Source of the DNA: Bermanella sp047621325
Lineage (GTDB): Bacteria > Pseudomonadota > Gammaproteobacteria > Pseudomonadales > Oceanobacteraceae
Assembly: GCA_047621325.1 (NCBI GenBank)
Contig: JBLHLT010000001.1
Location: 62,001-126,000, forward strand
Reading direction: 5' to 3'
DNA length: 64,000 nucleotides
Of this stretch, positions 52,567-62,284 are shown one piece after another. Under the pieces are notes generated by a model. It was given only the letters and a program-made list of their open reading frames with translations. It had not been told where the DNA came from and searched no databases. Position numbers and translations under genes: made by a program. How positions within the stretch are numbered: the first letter of the stretch is position 1; each line of letters starts with the position of its first letter.

Positions 52567-55500
52567 ATGTCTACACAGCACTCACATAATCCCATCCCTA
52601 TCCATCAGCATGAATTAGAGCATAAAGGGCTTACGGCTTTCTTTTGGCAGCATAATTTATGGATCATCATGGTACTCACGATTACTGTGATGTGCGCCAG
52701 CGCATGGTTCATAGATGACAATAACAACCAAGCGTACTTGCAACAAAAACGTGCGGAGGTGCAAAACAAGCTCAGCACCCTGCGTGCACAACTTGAAGGC
52801 CATTTGAGCGCCAATATACAAGCCGTAAATGGCCTAGTCGCCGCGATCAGTGTCGAACCCAATATGACCCAAGAGCGTTTTGCATTGTTTGCTGACCCTT
52901 TAATCAAAAACAATAATCAATTACGTAATATTGCTGCGGCTCCCAACATGACCATTCGTTTAATGCACCCTATGCAAGGGAATGAAAAAGCCATTGGGCT
53001 AAACTACTTAGAGCATGAAAAACAACGACAGAGTGCCATTACCGCACGAGACACCGGAAAACTCGTATTAGCCGGACCCGTAGACCTAGTGCAAGGAGGG
53101 AAAGGGTTTATTGGTCGTATTCCTGTATTCAGCGAAAATATAGCGCCAGGTAAGCGTATTTTTTGGGGGCTGGTTTCAGCCGTCATTGATGTAGATGCGT
53201 TATATCGAGCCAGTGGCTTATATGATAAAAATATATCGTTAGAATTGGCCATTTTTGGCCATGATAAACGTTTCTCCGATGGCAGCACCTTTTATGGTGA
53301 TGAAGCAATTTTCAATAAACAGCCTGTCGTCTCTATTATTAATTTACCCTTTGGCACCTGGCAATTGGCGGCTATTCCGAAGAAAGGCTGGCCAACCGCC
53401 GCTAAGGATGCTTGGTCGTTACGCCTCATTATTTTATTGATTTCACTTTGTATATTAGCGCCAGTAATGTCTCTGGTTTCATTGAATAATCGTCATCGCA
53501 ATCAACAATTACGCCTAAATGCTCTCTTTCAATTGTCCCCCATTGGTATTGCACTTAATGATTTTGAGACCGGTGAATATATCAATATCAACAAACAACT
53601 CACAAACGATACCGGTTACAGCCTTAAACAATTACAAGCGAGCAGCAACAGGCCGTTATCCCCTAAAAAAGATATATCCTTTGAAACCCCACATAAACTA
53701 GAGCTCATAAATACAGGATTATGCGGGCCATATGAACAGGAATACATCAATGCTAACGGCGATCATTACCCTGTACGTATCAATACTATTTTAATAAAAG
53801 ACAGTAATGGTAAAAACTTAACATGGTCATATATTGAAAATATTACCCTGCAAAAAAACACCGAAAAACAATTATCCGATAATCTAAGACAATTTGAATT
53901 GGTGATCAATGCGACACAAGTGGGTATTTGGGATTGGCAAGTACAAAGCGGTGAATTATCTATCAATGCACGCTGGGCCGAAATTATTGGTTACAGCCTA
54001 GATGAATTAGGTGAAATCAGTATTGATACCTGGCTCAATCATGCCCACAAAGCTGATTTAGAAGAATCCGGAAAAAGACTCGAGGCACATTGGAACAGCC
54101 AAACTGAATCCTATTCATTTGAAAGTCGTATGCAACATAAAAATGGCCATATAGTGTGGGTGCTGGACACTGGTAAAGTCATTGAATGGCAGGAAGACGG
54201 CAAACCAAAACGCATGGTAGGCACCCACTTAGACATTACCGAGAAAAAGCGAGTTGAAAAAATCCTCGAAAAAAACAAAGCAACATTAGAATCACAAATG
54301 CTATTAATCAACACTATCGCCAAAGCACAAAGTGACTTTATTCAAAATTCAAACTTTATACAGGCTGTTAATAGCTTGCTTGAAGGTCTTAATGAATTAA
54401 CAAATAGCGAGCTATCACTAATAGGAAATGTTTATTATGAAAATAGTATTGCTCACATAAAAATGATTTCATTTAATGCTACTAATCCGAGTGATTTTCA
54501 AGATAATTTAACCTCTAAAATACGTTTTAGTGACTTATTACTAAGCAGAAAAGAGAATATTTTTGTTGAGGCCGTCAACACACAACAACCTATTTACATT
54601 AATGATTTAGAAAATGACAATCGTAATTTTAAATACCCTGAACATCATCCTACCATCCACAATGTGATGGCTATTCCTATTATTCAAAAGGGTGTATGCA
54701 TTGGTATTATTGGCATGGCCAATTGCATTAATAAATATGACTCGAAACTTATTACATGGCTATCCCCTTTAATAAACACCGTTGGACAAATAATTGAACG
54801 GGTATCATCAATCGAAGAAAAACAAAAAACAGACCAGAAACTATTAGAAGCGAAAGAAGAAGCGGAGTCCGCAGGCCGTGCTAAGACAGATTTCCTTGCC
54901 ACCATGAGCCACGAAATTCGTACACCCATGAATGGTGTACTAGGCATGTTAACCCTATTACAGAAAAGCCAATTAACACCCGAGCAATCACGAAAAATCG
55001 ACATTGCAAAAGTAAGTGCGGATTCATTACTAAGCATAATTAATGATGTACTAGACTTCACCAAAATTGAATCCGGGAAATTAACAATAGAAAAAATTGA
55101 ATTTAACATACGCGAAACGATTGATGACGTCTGTCAATCCATGGCTCTTCGCGCTCAAGAAAAAGGACTTGAATTAATCATTGATTCAAGTGAAATCACT
55201 ACAGACTGGATAATATCTGATCCTGTGCGTATTCGTCAGGTGCTTACCAATTTAATTGGGAATGCCAATAAGTTCACTCACCAGGGTGAAATCACAATCA
55301 AGTCATCAACCAACCTTATAAATGGAATACATTATTTACGCTGCGAGATCATTGATACAGGCATCGGCATCCCTAAAAATAAGGCTGATAAATTATTTAC
55401 AAGTTTTACTCAGGCCGATGCCAGTACAACCCGAAAATATGGCGGCACCGGCCTTGGTTTAAGCATTAGTAAACGTCTATGTGAATTAATGGGCGGAAAA

Positions 55501-56406
55501 ATAGGGTTTGAAAGCACAGAAAACAGCGGCAGTTGCTTTAGTTTTGAACTACCAATTAACACAGCAACGAAAACAAATCATATCCCTAGTAATATTTCTG
55601 ATTTACAGATACTAATCGTCGATCCGAATACTAAATCTTGCAATGCTCTCGCCATGCAACTAAAAAAATGGAATAACAATCCAAGCATCGCGTTAACAGC
55701 AGATGATGCCAAACATCAAATGACTAAGCATGATCATTTTGACTTAATTATTATTAATCACCTTCAAGGCAACACCAATGGTTTAAACCTTGGAGCAGAA
55801 ATACGAAAACAATTCCCTCATATTAATAGCCAATTAGTTTTAATGACTAATATTAATCAAGCCCACAGTGACCAAGAAATCAATGAAGCGGGGTTCAATA
55901 TTCACTTTTCAAAACCGTTAACAAGCAATAATTTACGGATCTGTTTAGACGCACTGCAACTTAATCAACCTCATAGACCTTCGTCCGAAGAAAATCAACA
56001 AATACAACTGCCCCCTAATACACGCTTACTCTTGGTTGAAGATATTCCGTTTAATCAAGAAGTGGCGATTATGTTATTAGCTGAAATGGGGGTTAATGCA
56101 GACATCGCGAATAACGGCCAAGAAGCTGTCGAAAAAGTAAAACTCTCACTACAGTCTGCCAATAGTTATGATGTCATTTTAATGGACTGCCAAATGCCCA
56201 TTATGGATGGCTACGATGCAACAAGAGCCATTCGAAAACTAGAAAATCACACCGACCAAAAATTATGCATAATAGCCATGACAGCCAACGCAATGAATAC
56301 AGACAAAGAAAAATGTTTAGCGTGCGGAATGGATGATTACCTCACCAAACCAATAGACGAAAACCAATTATTTCAAACATTGTCAAAATGGCTAACAACT
56401 CAATAA
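52567..56406 (+). CDS. Hybrid sensor histidine kinase (CHASE-PAS-PAS-GAF-HK-REC-REC)
   Basis: 1279 aa. Membrane helices near 31-50 and 284-305 enclose a periplasmic CHASE-like domain. Then come PAS domains (about 315-430 and 445-560), a GAF-like domain (about 585-735), HisKA with FLATMSHEIRTPMNGVLG near 776, HATPase (885-995; NLIGNANKFTHQG, DTGIGIP, GGTGLGLSIS) and two receiver domains. REC1 (about 1012-1130) has Asn at the usual phospho-Asp position (LIIINHLQG) and lacks the acidic pocket. REC2 (about 1152-1275) is intact: LVEDIPFNQ, VILMDCQMPIMDG, YLTKPID. The partner is unknown. Its last bases overlap the convergent gene by 7 bp. Confidence 0.95.
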   Translation: MSTQHSHNPIPIHQHELEHKGLTAFFWQHNLWIIMVLTITVMCASAWFIDDNNNQAYLQQKRAEVQNKLSTLRAQLEGHLSANIQAVNGLVAAISVEPNMTQERFALFADPLIKNNNQLRNIAAAPNMTIRLMHPMQGNEKAIGLNYLEHEKQRQSAITARDTGKLVLAGPVDLVQGGKGFIGRIPVFSENIAPGKRIFWGLVSAVIDVDALYRASGLYDKNISLELAIFGHDKRFSDGSTFYGDEAIFNKQPVVSIINLPFGTWQLAAIPKKGWPTAAKDAWSLRLIILLISLCILAPVMSLVSLNNRHRNQQLRLNALFQLSPIGIALNDFETGEYININKQLTNDTGYSLKQLQASSNRPLSPKKDISFETPHKLELINTGLCGPYEQEYINANGDHYPVRINTILIKDSNGKNLTWSYIENITLQKNTEKQLSDNLRQFELVINATQVGIWDWQVQSGELSINARWAEIIGYSLDELGEISIDTWLNHAHKADLEESGKRLEAHWNSQTESYSFESRMQHKNGHIVWVLDTGKVIEWQEDGKPKRMVGTHLDITEKKRVEKILEKNKATLESQMLLINTIAKAQSDFIQNSNFIQAVNSLLEGLNELTNSELSLIGNVYYENSIAHIKMISFNATNPSDFQDNLTSKIRFSDLLLSRKENIFVEAVNTQQPIYINDLENDNRNFKYPEHHPTIHNVMAIPIIQKGVCIGIIGMANCINKYDSKLITWLSPLINTVGQIIERVSSIEEKQKTDQKLLEAKEEAESAGRAKTDFLATMSHEIRTPMNGVLGMLTLLQKSQLTPEQSRKIDIAKVSADSLLSIINDVLDFTKIESGKLTIEKIEFNIRETIDDVCQSMALRAQEKGLELIIDSSEITTDWIISDPVRIRQVLTNLIGNANKFTHQGEITIKSSTNLINGIHYLRCEIIDTGIGIPKNKADKLFTSFTQADASTTRKYGGTGLGLSISKRLCELMGGKIGFESTENSGSCFSFELPINTATKTNHIPSNISDLQILIVDPNTKSCNALAMQLKKWNNNPSIALTADDAKHQMTKHDHFDLIIINHLQGNTNGLNLGAEIRKQFPHINSQLVLMTNINQAHSDQEINEAGFNIHFSKPLTSNNLRICLDALQLNQPHRPSSEENQQIQLPPNTRLLLVEDIPFNQEVAIMLLAEMGVNADIANNGQEAVEKVKLSLQSANSYDVILMDCQMPIMDGYDATRAIRKLENHTDQKLCIIAMTANAMNTDKEKCLACGMDDYLTKPIDENQLFQTLSKWLTTQ

Positions 56407-57116
56407 CGATATTCAATACGTGCTATATAATACTCGCCTGTCGCTTCACCTTGTTTTGTTTTTTCTATATTAGTTAAACCTTCGTAAATTAAAATACGTT
56501 TAGTCACCTTGTCATAGGTAAGCTTAATTGGGTCAACTAATAAACGTAGAAAAAAATTACTAGGGGCTAATGACAATTCGATGATTGCATCATCTTGAAA
56601 CACTGACGCTAACGAAAAACTGATGAGTTGCGCTCTAGTCGGGGCTAAAAATTCAAATTCTAGTGTTTGTTTATCAATCAACACATCCCAGTATTGCAGC
56701 AACATTTGATCAAATCCCGCATCAACTACCATCATAGGTACCGCTTTAATAATCGCGCTGGCAGAGTCTGATGCACTTTTATAACGGACCTTTAATCCAT
56801 TATCATGTTTAATCACTTTCACTGACGTGCCAACACGCGTGTCTTCAAAATCGACCAACGGTGACATCAGGTTATAGGTAAAGTCTAATGATTTTTGTGC
56901 AAATACTTGACCACTGCTATCCATATAAGTAACTGCGGTGGTTTCATAATTATTCCGATCATTTAATGTAATTTTATGATGCTCGGTATAAAGTACATCA
57001 TTGGTTGTTATATCGTAAGCCGTACCTTCAAATGAGAACACCGCAGAGGCAGGCTTGGTACTGGCAAAAGCCGAAAGCGATAAAAAAATACTGAGGCAAC
57101 CGATAATCGTTTTCAT
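56400..57116 (-). CDS. Exported protein of unknown function
   Basis: 238 aa with a cleavable signal peptide (IIGCLSIFLSLSAFA). The mature part is beta-rich: FSFEGTAYDITTNDVLYTEHHKITL, then a C-terminal KRILIYEGLTNI and YYIARIEYRY. It resembles periplasmic or lipocalin-like proteins in general form; no family is named. It is the third gene of the SDR-DUF2878 unit, ten bp after DUF2878, and so may share the lipid or membrane role of that cluster. Confidence 0.75.
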   Translation of the reverse strand: MKTIIGCLSIFLSLSAFASTKPASAVFSFEGTAYDITTNDVLYTEHHKITLNDRNNYETTAVTYMDSSGQVFAQKSLDFTYNLMSPLVDFEDTRVGTSVKVIKHDNGLKVRYKSASDSASAIIKAVPMMVVDAGFDQMLLQYWDVLIDKQTLEFEFLAPTRAQLISFSLASVFQDDAIIELSLAPSNFFLRLLVDPIKLTYDKVTKRILIYEGLTNIEKTKQGEATGEYYIARIEYRY

Positions 57117-57126
57117 AATATTCTTT

Positions 57127-57657
57127 TTATGAACCTTTTTTATTTGAAACTAACACTTGATTCAATCCTAAAATCACGCCTGACATAACGACCCACTGTA
57201 ATATTAAAAACAACATATCACCCTTTATTTGAAAACGCAGCGGATTAAGTTGCGACCCAGCGTAATAGCTTAGTGGACCCAATACCGCTAATAAAATAAG
57301 CATTAACCAAGGGTAACTGAATAACCAATTCAGTGAACGCTTTAAAGTAAGCGCAAATGCCAACCAGAGACAGATTAACCACACGGGAATCAGTGCTTGG
57401 TTTGACCATGCATCTAGCCCTAGACCAAACTGATATACCCCAAGATGCATAAGTAAAGAATCCGCTATCACACCAAACAATAATACTAACAGGTAAAACA
57501 CGCTGTCTAAGATCACATTCCTAGACGTGCAACTTGTATGAATAAGCAAACACAATAAAAAAACAATACCGAATAATAACGGCCCAGTCACCAGTGAAAA
57601 CCAAGTACACTGAAATAATATGATATTTATAATCAGCTGAGTTTTATGCTGATTCAT
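57127..57657 (-). CDS. DUF2878 membrane protein
   Basis: 176 aa, five to six hydrophobic helices. The N-terminal INIILFQCTWFSLVTGP and the middle VIADSLLMHLGVYQF and IPVWLICLWLAFALTL are the hallmarks of DUF2878. Such genes often sit beside cfa, DUF1365 and FAD-oxidoreductase genes. Function is unknown. It overlaps the end of the SDR gene by 14 bp. Confidence 0.85.
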   Translation of the reverse strand: MNQHKTQLIINIILFQCTWFSLVTGPLLFGIVFLLCLLIHTSCTSRNVILDSVFYLLVLLFGVIADSLLMHLGVYQFGLGLDAWSNQALIPVWLICLWLAFALTLKRSLNWLFSYPWLMLILLAVLGPLSYYAGSQLNPLRFQIKGDMLFLILQWVVMSGVILGLNQVLVSNKKGS

Positions 57658-58441
57658 GGTTAGTTATCAACTTTACTTTTTCAATATCATGGCGTGATGC
57701 CTTCGCGATTAAAGGCAGGCGAATACCGTCTGGTAATAATGACAATAACTTTAAACAATAGGTAAAACGCTTAGGGAAATGAATATCAAAGGTTTTACCA
57801 TTCAAGCCTTTAACAATGCGAGACGCTGCACTTTCAACACTGAGTAAGAATGGCATAGGGAAATCATTTTTATCGGTTAGCGGTGTTTTGACAAAACCAG
57901 GGCTTACTATACGTATATCGATGCCTTCGTGTACAAGGTCGGCGCGCAGGGTTTCGGCGAAATAACGCACGGCGGCTTTTGATGCACCATAAGCACCTGC
58001 CCTTGGTAGCGCCTGATAAGTGACGCTACTGCTAACAAAAACCAGTTGCGGTTTAATCGACGGATTTATTGAATAAGTACTGCGCAACAATGGCAATACA
58101 GCATTAACCACATTAATCGCACCGAAAAAATTAGTCTCCATTACACGACGTATTTTATCTCGCTCTATTTCATATGAATCAATGTATTCACATGTGCCCG
58201 CATTAATAATGACTTTATCTAACTGACCACTGACACGTGCCATACGTTCAACCGCTAACTTAAGGCTTGCATCATCGGTTACATCCACCGCTAACGGCAA
58301 AAAATTATCTTGAGTATCACTAATGGCCTGTAATTCTTTTTGATTACGCGCACTTAACCAAACACTATGCCCTTGCTCAGCATATCGCTGAGCCAATGCA
58401 AGACCAATACCGCTCGACGCACCCACCACCCAAATGTTCAT
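57644..58441 (-). CDS. Short-chain dehydrogenase/reductase
   Basis: 265 aa. The cofactor loop GASSGIGLALA is at residues 8-18, NAGT follows the fourth strand, and the catalytic set is Ser in VFVSSSVTYQ with YGASK. The short Arg after the loop (SARN) suggests NADP preference. An SDR is a regular member of sigmaE/ChrR-linked lipid gene sets. It is first of a three-gene unit. Confidence 0.92.
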   Translation of the reverse strand: MNIWVVGASSGIGLALAQRYAEQGHSVWLSARNQKELQAISDTQDNFLPLAVDVTDDASLKLAVERMARVSGQLDKVIINAGTCEYIDSYEIERDKIRRVMETNFFGAINVVNAVLPLLRSTYSINPSIKPQLVFVSSSVTYQALPRAGAYGASKAAVRYFAETLRADLVHEGIDIRIVSPGFVKTPLTDKNDFPMPFLLSVESAASRIVKGLNGKTFDIHFPKRFTYCLKLLSLLPDGIRLPLIAKASRHDIEKVKLITNHESA

Positions 58442-58466
58442 TTATGTTCTCCGTTTATCTATTGAT

Positions 58467-58494
58467 GATACGCAGTGTTGATTAAAATAGATCA
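58467..58494 (-). promoter_or_regulatory. Candidate ECF (sigmaE/ChrR-type) promoter for the SDR unit
   Basis: On the minus strand TGATCT (58489-58494) is followed after 16 bp by CGTATC (58467-58472), 25 bp before the SDR start codon. This resembles the TGATC...GTA pattern of RpoE-ChrR promoters; one site only, so weak. Confidence 0.35.
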
Positions 58495-58670
58495 TTAATA
58501 AGAGATTAGACTCGCTTAGCCATATTGCTCTGGCCGTTTGACAGCGATACGTTTGATGTTTTAAATGAGTGTGCCCTAAGTTAACAAGTTGACCGCTACT
58601 TAATAACACAAGGCAATTTTCCAAACAGATTGCTTGTCTATTCAAGCAAGGGTATTGGTCTAAAACGTTA

Positions 58671-58694
58671 GCCCAGCTGAGTATTCAGCTGGGC
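58671..58694. terminator. Hairpin ending the photolyase-cfa operon
   Basis: The perfect 10-bp stem GCCCAGCTGA / TCAGCTGGGC has a GTAT loop, downstream of cfa on the minus strand. No strong T-run follows on that strand. Confidence 0.6.
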
Positions 58695-58866
58695 TATTTA
58701 GTATTAAAAAAAGCAATAGCACGCTCATTTCACTAAAGTAAAGGCCCCTCTTTACTAACAGATAATTTTCAGCGACTGTAATTACGCCGCTTAATGATTC
58801 TTTTAAAAATCTGCCGTACATGATTTTCACGACAGATCGGGACAATTTACGATTAAGGTTTAAGGA

Positions 58867-60138
58867 TTAAACGCTTAACAGCGTTTCATTTCGATGTAAT
58901 GGCTTGGCAAAGATTAGGTGAGACACGCCAATTGCGCGTTCAGCAAAACCGGCCTCGCAATAGCTTAAATAAAACCGCCACATACGTTTAAAATCTTCAC
59001 TATAACCCTGCTCGGTAATCGCTTTTTCTTCTTTGTTAAATGCGACATGCCAAGCATGCAATGTACGTGAATAATGCTGGGCAAAATCTTGTAATTGCAC
59101 TAACCGTAAATCGCTAGAGCGTTTGGTGGAGTCTGTCATGGCTGCAATGGATGGAATGCAACTGCCAGGAAAAATATAACGCTGGATAAAATCCACGTCT
59201 TTTTTAGCTTGCTCATAGCGCTGGTCTTCAATGGTGATTGCCTGAATCAGCATCACGCCATCCGTTTTTAGTAGCGAAGCGCATTTTGCAAAAAAGGTAT
59301 CAAAGAACTTCCAACCAACCGCTTCTATCATTTCGATAGAAACCAGTTTATCAAACTTTCCTTCGAGCTTTCGATAGTCTTCTTTAAGCAATGTAATTTT
59401 ATCTTCTAAACCCTCAGTAATTACCTGCTGTTTAGCGTATAAGTATTGCTGTTCAGAGATAGTCGTCGTAGTGACTTTACAGCCATAATGCTTAGCGGCA
59501 TAAATGGCAAAACTACCCCAGCCAGTGCCAATTTCGACCACGTGATCTTGATCGGTTAAATTCAATTTTTCACAAATGGTTTTTAACTTGTTTAATGATG
59601 CTTCTTCCATAGTGGCATCATCACTAGGGAAAATGCCTGACGAATACATCATGGTAGGATCTAAAAATAATTTAAAAAAGTCATTACCTAAATCGTAATG
59701 AGCGGCTATGTTTCTGCGTGAGCCTTTTTCAGTATTTTGGTTTAACCAATGAAACCCTTTCAAAAACGGTTTCGAGATTGAAGCCAACCCCCCTTCTAAA
59801 CCATTTAATATATCCAAGTTACGCACCATTACGCGCATTAATCGGGTTAAATCTGGTGTAATCCAATCACCTGTCATATAGGCTTCAGCTGCCCCAATGC
59901 TGCCGCCTGTCATAATATCGCTGTAGGTATGGCTATCGATAATCGTTAGCTCACCATATAGATCATCATTTGGCTCCAATGTTTCACCAAAACACATGAC
60001 CTCATCATTATCTTTTATAACGATACAACCGGTATGAAGTTTTTTTAATTGCTTCAATACTAGCGACTTGGCTATCTGGCTTAACATGGGAGTACGTGTT
60101 TTTTTAATAGAAGCACTGGCAACTGAATTCATTTTCAC
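58867..60138 (-). CDS. cfa: Cyclopropane-fatty-acyl-phospholipid synthase family methyltransferase
   Basis: 423 aa. The SAM-binding motif VVEIGTGWGSFAIYAAKHYG lies near residues 195-215. NIAAHYDLGNDFFKLFLDPTMMYSSGIF and SIEMIEAVGWKFFDTFFAKC are family segments, and FIQRYIFPGSCIPS is typical of Cfa. The long N-terminal part (residues 1-130) is normal for the family. Members methylate unsaturated acyl chains of membrane lipids; relatives in ChrR regulons make furan or methylated fatty acids. It is last in a six-gene operon, 27 bp after the DUF1365 gene. Confidence 0.92.
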   Translation of the reverse strand: MKMNSVASASIKKTRTPMLSQIAKSLVLKQLKKLHTGCIVIKDNDEVMCFGETLEPNDDLYGELTIIDSHTYSDIMTGGSIGAAEAYMTGDWITPDLTRLMRVMVRNLDILNGLEGGLASISKPFLKGFHWLNQNTEKGSRRNIAAHYDLGNDFFKLFLDPTMMYSSGIFPSDDATMEEASLNKLKTICEKLNLTDQDHVVEIGTGWGSFAIYAAKHYGCKVTTTTISEQQYLYAKQQVITEGLEDKITLLKEDYRKLEGKFDKLVSIEMIEAVGWKFFDTFFAKCASLLKTDGVMLIQAITIEDQRYEQAKKDVDFIQRYIFPGSCIPSIAAMTDSTKRSSDLRLVQLQDFAQHYSRTLHAWHVAFNKEEKAITEQGYSEDFKRMWRFYLSYCEAGFAERAIGVSHLIFAKPLHRNETLLSV

Positions 60139-60165
60139 TCCATTTCGGGTCGTTGCCCGTCAACA

Positions 60166-61005
60166 TTATTTGTTATTTTCAAGCGGTTTATTAAGGCTAT
60201 CTGGGTGATCATAAAAAGGAGCTTTTTTTAGCCACAATTTAAGCGCCTGCCAATAGATACCTAATACTACTTTTACGGTCATAAATGGATATTGGATTAA
60301 ACTCTTAGCAAAATAAGGCTGCCATTGCTTTTTCTCAAGTATTAACGTGGCATCAAAGTGCTTATCAACTAATTCACCTTGCTGTTGGGTGTTATCCATA
60401 TGGATATGTAATTTCTCACCCGGTGTTGAAATCACCCAGTTGTACTGCATGTTCATTGGATTGAAAGGCGACACATGGAATTGCTTATCAAACTGAAATA
60501 CATGATGACGATCCCCTTTGTGCTTGTACTGTCGATCGTCGGTATCGTGGCCCACCAATAAAACATAACTATGGCGTTCACCCCAAGGGGTGTTGGTGAT
60601 TTCTGCCATAATCGCCACAAGCTGATCGTTTTCATCAAAACAATAATAAAAACTAACTGGATTAACGATGACATTAAAATATCGAACATGGCTAAGCAGG
60701 AAAACTTTACTAATGGCAAGCGATGGTTTTTTATTCTCAGCTGAATAGCTATTTACTTTATCTATAACGGCCTGTTTTAAATCGGCCGTGTCTGCTTCAA
60801 AATAATCATGACGTATAAAGCTGGCTAGGTTACGACGATTAAAGCCAGCAAACCAGTTACGGCTAAATAATGTTTCGACCTCATCTAAATCTAAATAGAG
60901 CATGAACATATCGTAGCTAAATTCATTATTCACAGGCATAAACCGGCGATGTCGCACTCGCCCTTGATAGACACAGCTGTTCAATGAATGGGCTACCTTG
61001 CTCAT
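60166..61005 (-). CDS. DUF1365 protein
   Basis: 279 aa. The start CVYQGRVRHRRFMPVNNEFSYDMFMLYLDLDE and the later YFNVIVNPVSFYYCFD and EITNTPWGERHSYVL are the DUF1365 signature. The biochemical activity is unknown. The gene is almost always found between an FAD-dependent oxidoreductase gene and cfa, as here. Its start overlaps the stop of the FAD oxidoreductase by four bases. Confidence 0.95.
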   Translation of the reverse strand: MSKVAHSLNSCVYQGRVRHRRFMPVNNEFSYDMFMLYLDLDEVETLFSRNWFAGFNRRNLASFIRHDYFEADTADLKQAVIDKVNSYSAENKKPSLAISKVFLLSHVRYFNVIVNPVSFYYCFDENDQLVAIMAEITNTPWGERHSYVLLVGHDTDDRQYKHKGDRHHVFQFDKQFHVSPFNPMNMQYNWVISTPGEKLHIHMDNTQQQGELVDKHFDATLILEKKQWQPYFAKSLIQYPFMTVKVVLGIYWQALKLWLKKAPFYDHPDSLNKPLENNK

Positions 61006-62279
61006 AACGTGATTCCGAACCGCTTAACGACTCTTAATGCACTGTTAACACCGTCCTCATGAAAACCGTTAAACCAATATGCACCACAATAATGAGTTCG
61101 ATTATGACCACTGATTTCATCATGACGTTGTTGCGCCTTAATTCCGTCCAAAGTGAACACAGGGTGAGCATAACTGTACTGAGCTAAAATTTTAGTTGGA
61201 TCAATTTCTTGGGCTCGATTCAATGTTAATAGAATAGTCTCTGGGGCATCTGTGAAGTTTTGCAGCATATTCATGTTATAGGTCAACATGGCGGTATCGT
61301 TTTTACGCTGAGGTATATGATAGTTCCAACTGGCCCAGGCTAGTTTACGCTTTGGCATCATGCTGTCATCGGTATGTAAGATCACATCATTTTTTTGAAA
61401 CGGTAACGCCCCTAAAATCTCATTTTCAAGATCGCTCGGTTGCGCCAGCATCGTTAAGACTTGATCACTGTGACAAGAAAAAACGACCTGATCAAACTCG
61501 AAACGCTGTTCATGGCTATGTAAAATAACACCATCCGCAAAACGTTCAACCTTAGTAATTGGAGTGTTAAGATGAATGCGATCTTTGTACGGCCGTGTAA
61601 TAGGCTCAATATAGGATTGTGACCCACCTGAGATAACGCGCCATTGCGGGCGCTCATCAACACTTAACATACCGTGATTATTAAAAAATTGTAAAAAGAA
61701 TTTAAGTGGAAAATCCATCATCACATCTTCAGATGCCGACCAAATAGCCGCCCCCATTGGCACAATATAGTGATTAACAAATGACTTTGAATAGCCATGT
61801 TTAGTGACAAATTCCCCCAGTGTTTGGTCATCACTGATCTCGCCATCTTTTAACGCGGCAACGGTTTGTTTATTAAAGCGCAAGATATCCTTTATCATTA
61901 ATAAAAATGAGGGTCTAAATAAATTACGACGCTGTGCAAACAAACTGTTTAAGCTCGTACCATTGTACTCAATACCGGTATTTTCATCGCGGACACTGAA
62001 GCTCATATCCGACGCTTCACTTTTAACCGATAATTGGTTCATCAATTTTATAAAGTTGGGATAGGTCCAATCATTAAAAACAATAAAGCCAGTATTAACA
62101 GGATAAACCTTACCACCTAATTCGATAGGCTTGGTATGTGTATGGCCACCCAGATAATCATTCGCTTCGAATAATGAGACCTCATGTTCACGACTCAACA
62201 AATGCGCTGATGTTAAACCTGCAATGCCAGAACCAATGACCGCTATTTTTTGCTTGTTCACAATGTATTCCTTTTCCAA
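61002..62279 (-). CDS. FAD-dependent amine-oxidase-like protein of the cfa cluster
   Basis: 425 aa. The FAD motif KIAVIGSGIAGLTSAHLLSREHEVSLFEA lies near residues 9-37. GGHTHTKPIELGGKVYPVNTGFIVFNDWTYPNF is typical of the amine-oxidase-like proteins that accompany DUF1365 and Cfa. The C-terminal HYCGAYWFNGFHEDGVNSALRVV contacts FAD. It probably oxidises an acyl-lipid intermediate made by the cluster; this is inferred from context. Confidence 0.93.
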   Translation of the reverse strand: MEKEYIVNKQKIAVIGSGIAGLTSAHLLSREHEVSLFEANDYLGGHTHTKPIELGGKVYPVNTGFIVFNDWTYPNFIKLMNQLSVKSEASDMSFSVRDENTGIEYNGTSLNSLFAQRRNLFRPSFLLMIKDILRFNKQTVAALKDGEISDDQTLGEFVTKHGYSKSFVNHYIVPMGAAIWSASEDVMMDFPLKFFLQFFNNHGMLSVDERPQWRVISGGSQSYIEPITRPYKDRIHLNTPITKVERFADGVILHSHEQRFEFDQVVFSCHSDQVLTMLAQPSDLENEILGALPFQKNDVILHTDDSMMPKRKLAWASWNYHIPQRKNDTAMLTYNMNMLQNFTDAPETILLTLNRAQEIDPTKILAQYSYAHPVFTLDGIKAQQRHDEISGHNRTHYCGAYWFNGFHEDGVNSALRVVKRFGITL

Positions 62280-62284
62280 TTGGC

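Larger units (their letters stand above)
58442..58866. other. Intergenic region between the two lipid operons
   Basis: 425 bp, no supported gene; two short minus-strand frames there (58442-58645, 58660-58845) lack family features. It holds the candidate promoter above, a 7-bp hairpin TTGCTTG-TCTATT-CAAGCAA (58630-58649) and a stronger hairpin at 58671-58694. Confidence 0.6.

Noticed and set aside
58660..58845. 61-codon minus-strand frame between cfa and the SDR gene
   Set aside because: It covers the terminator hairpin and has no family features.
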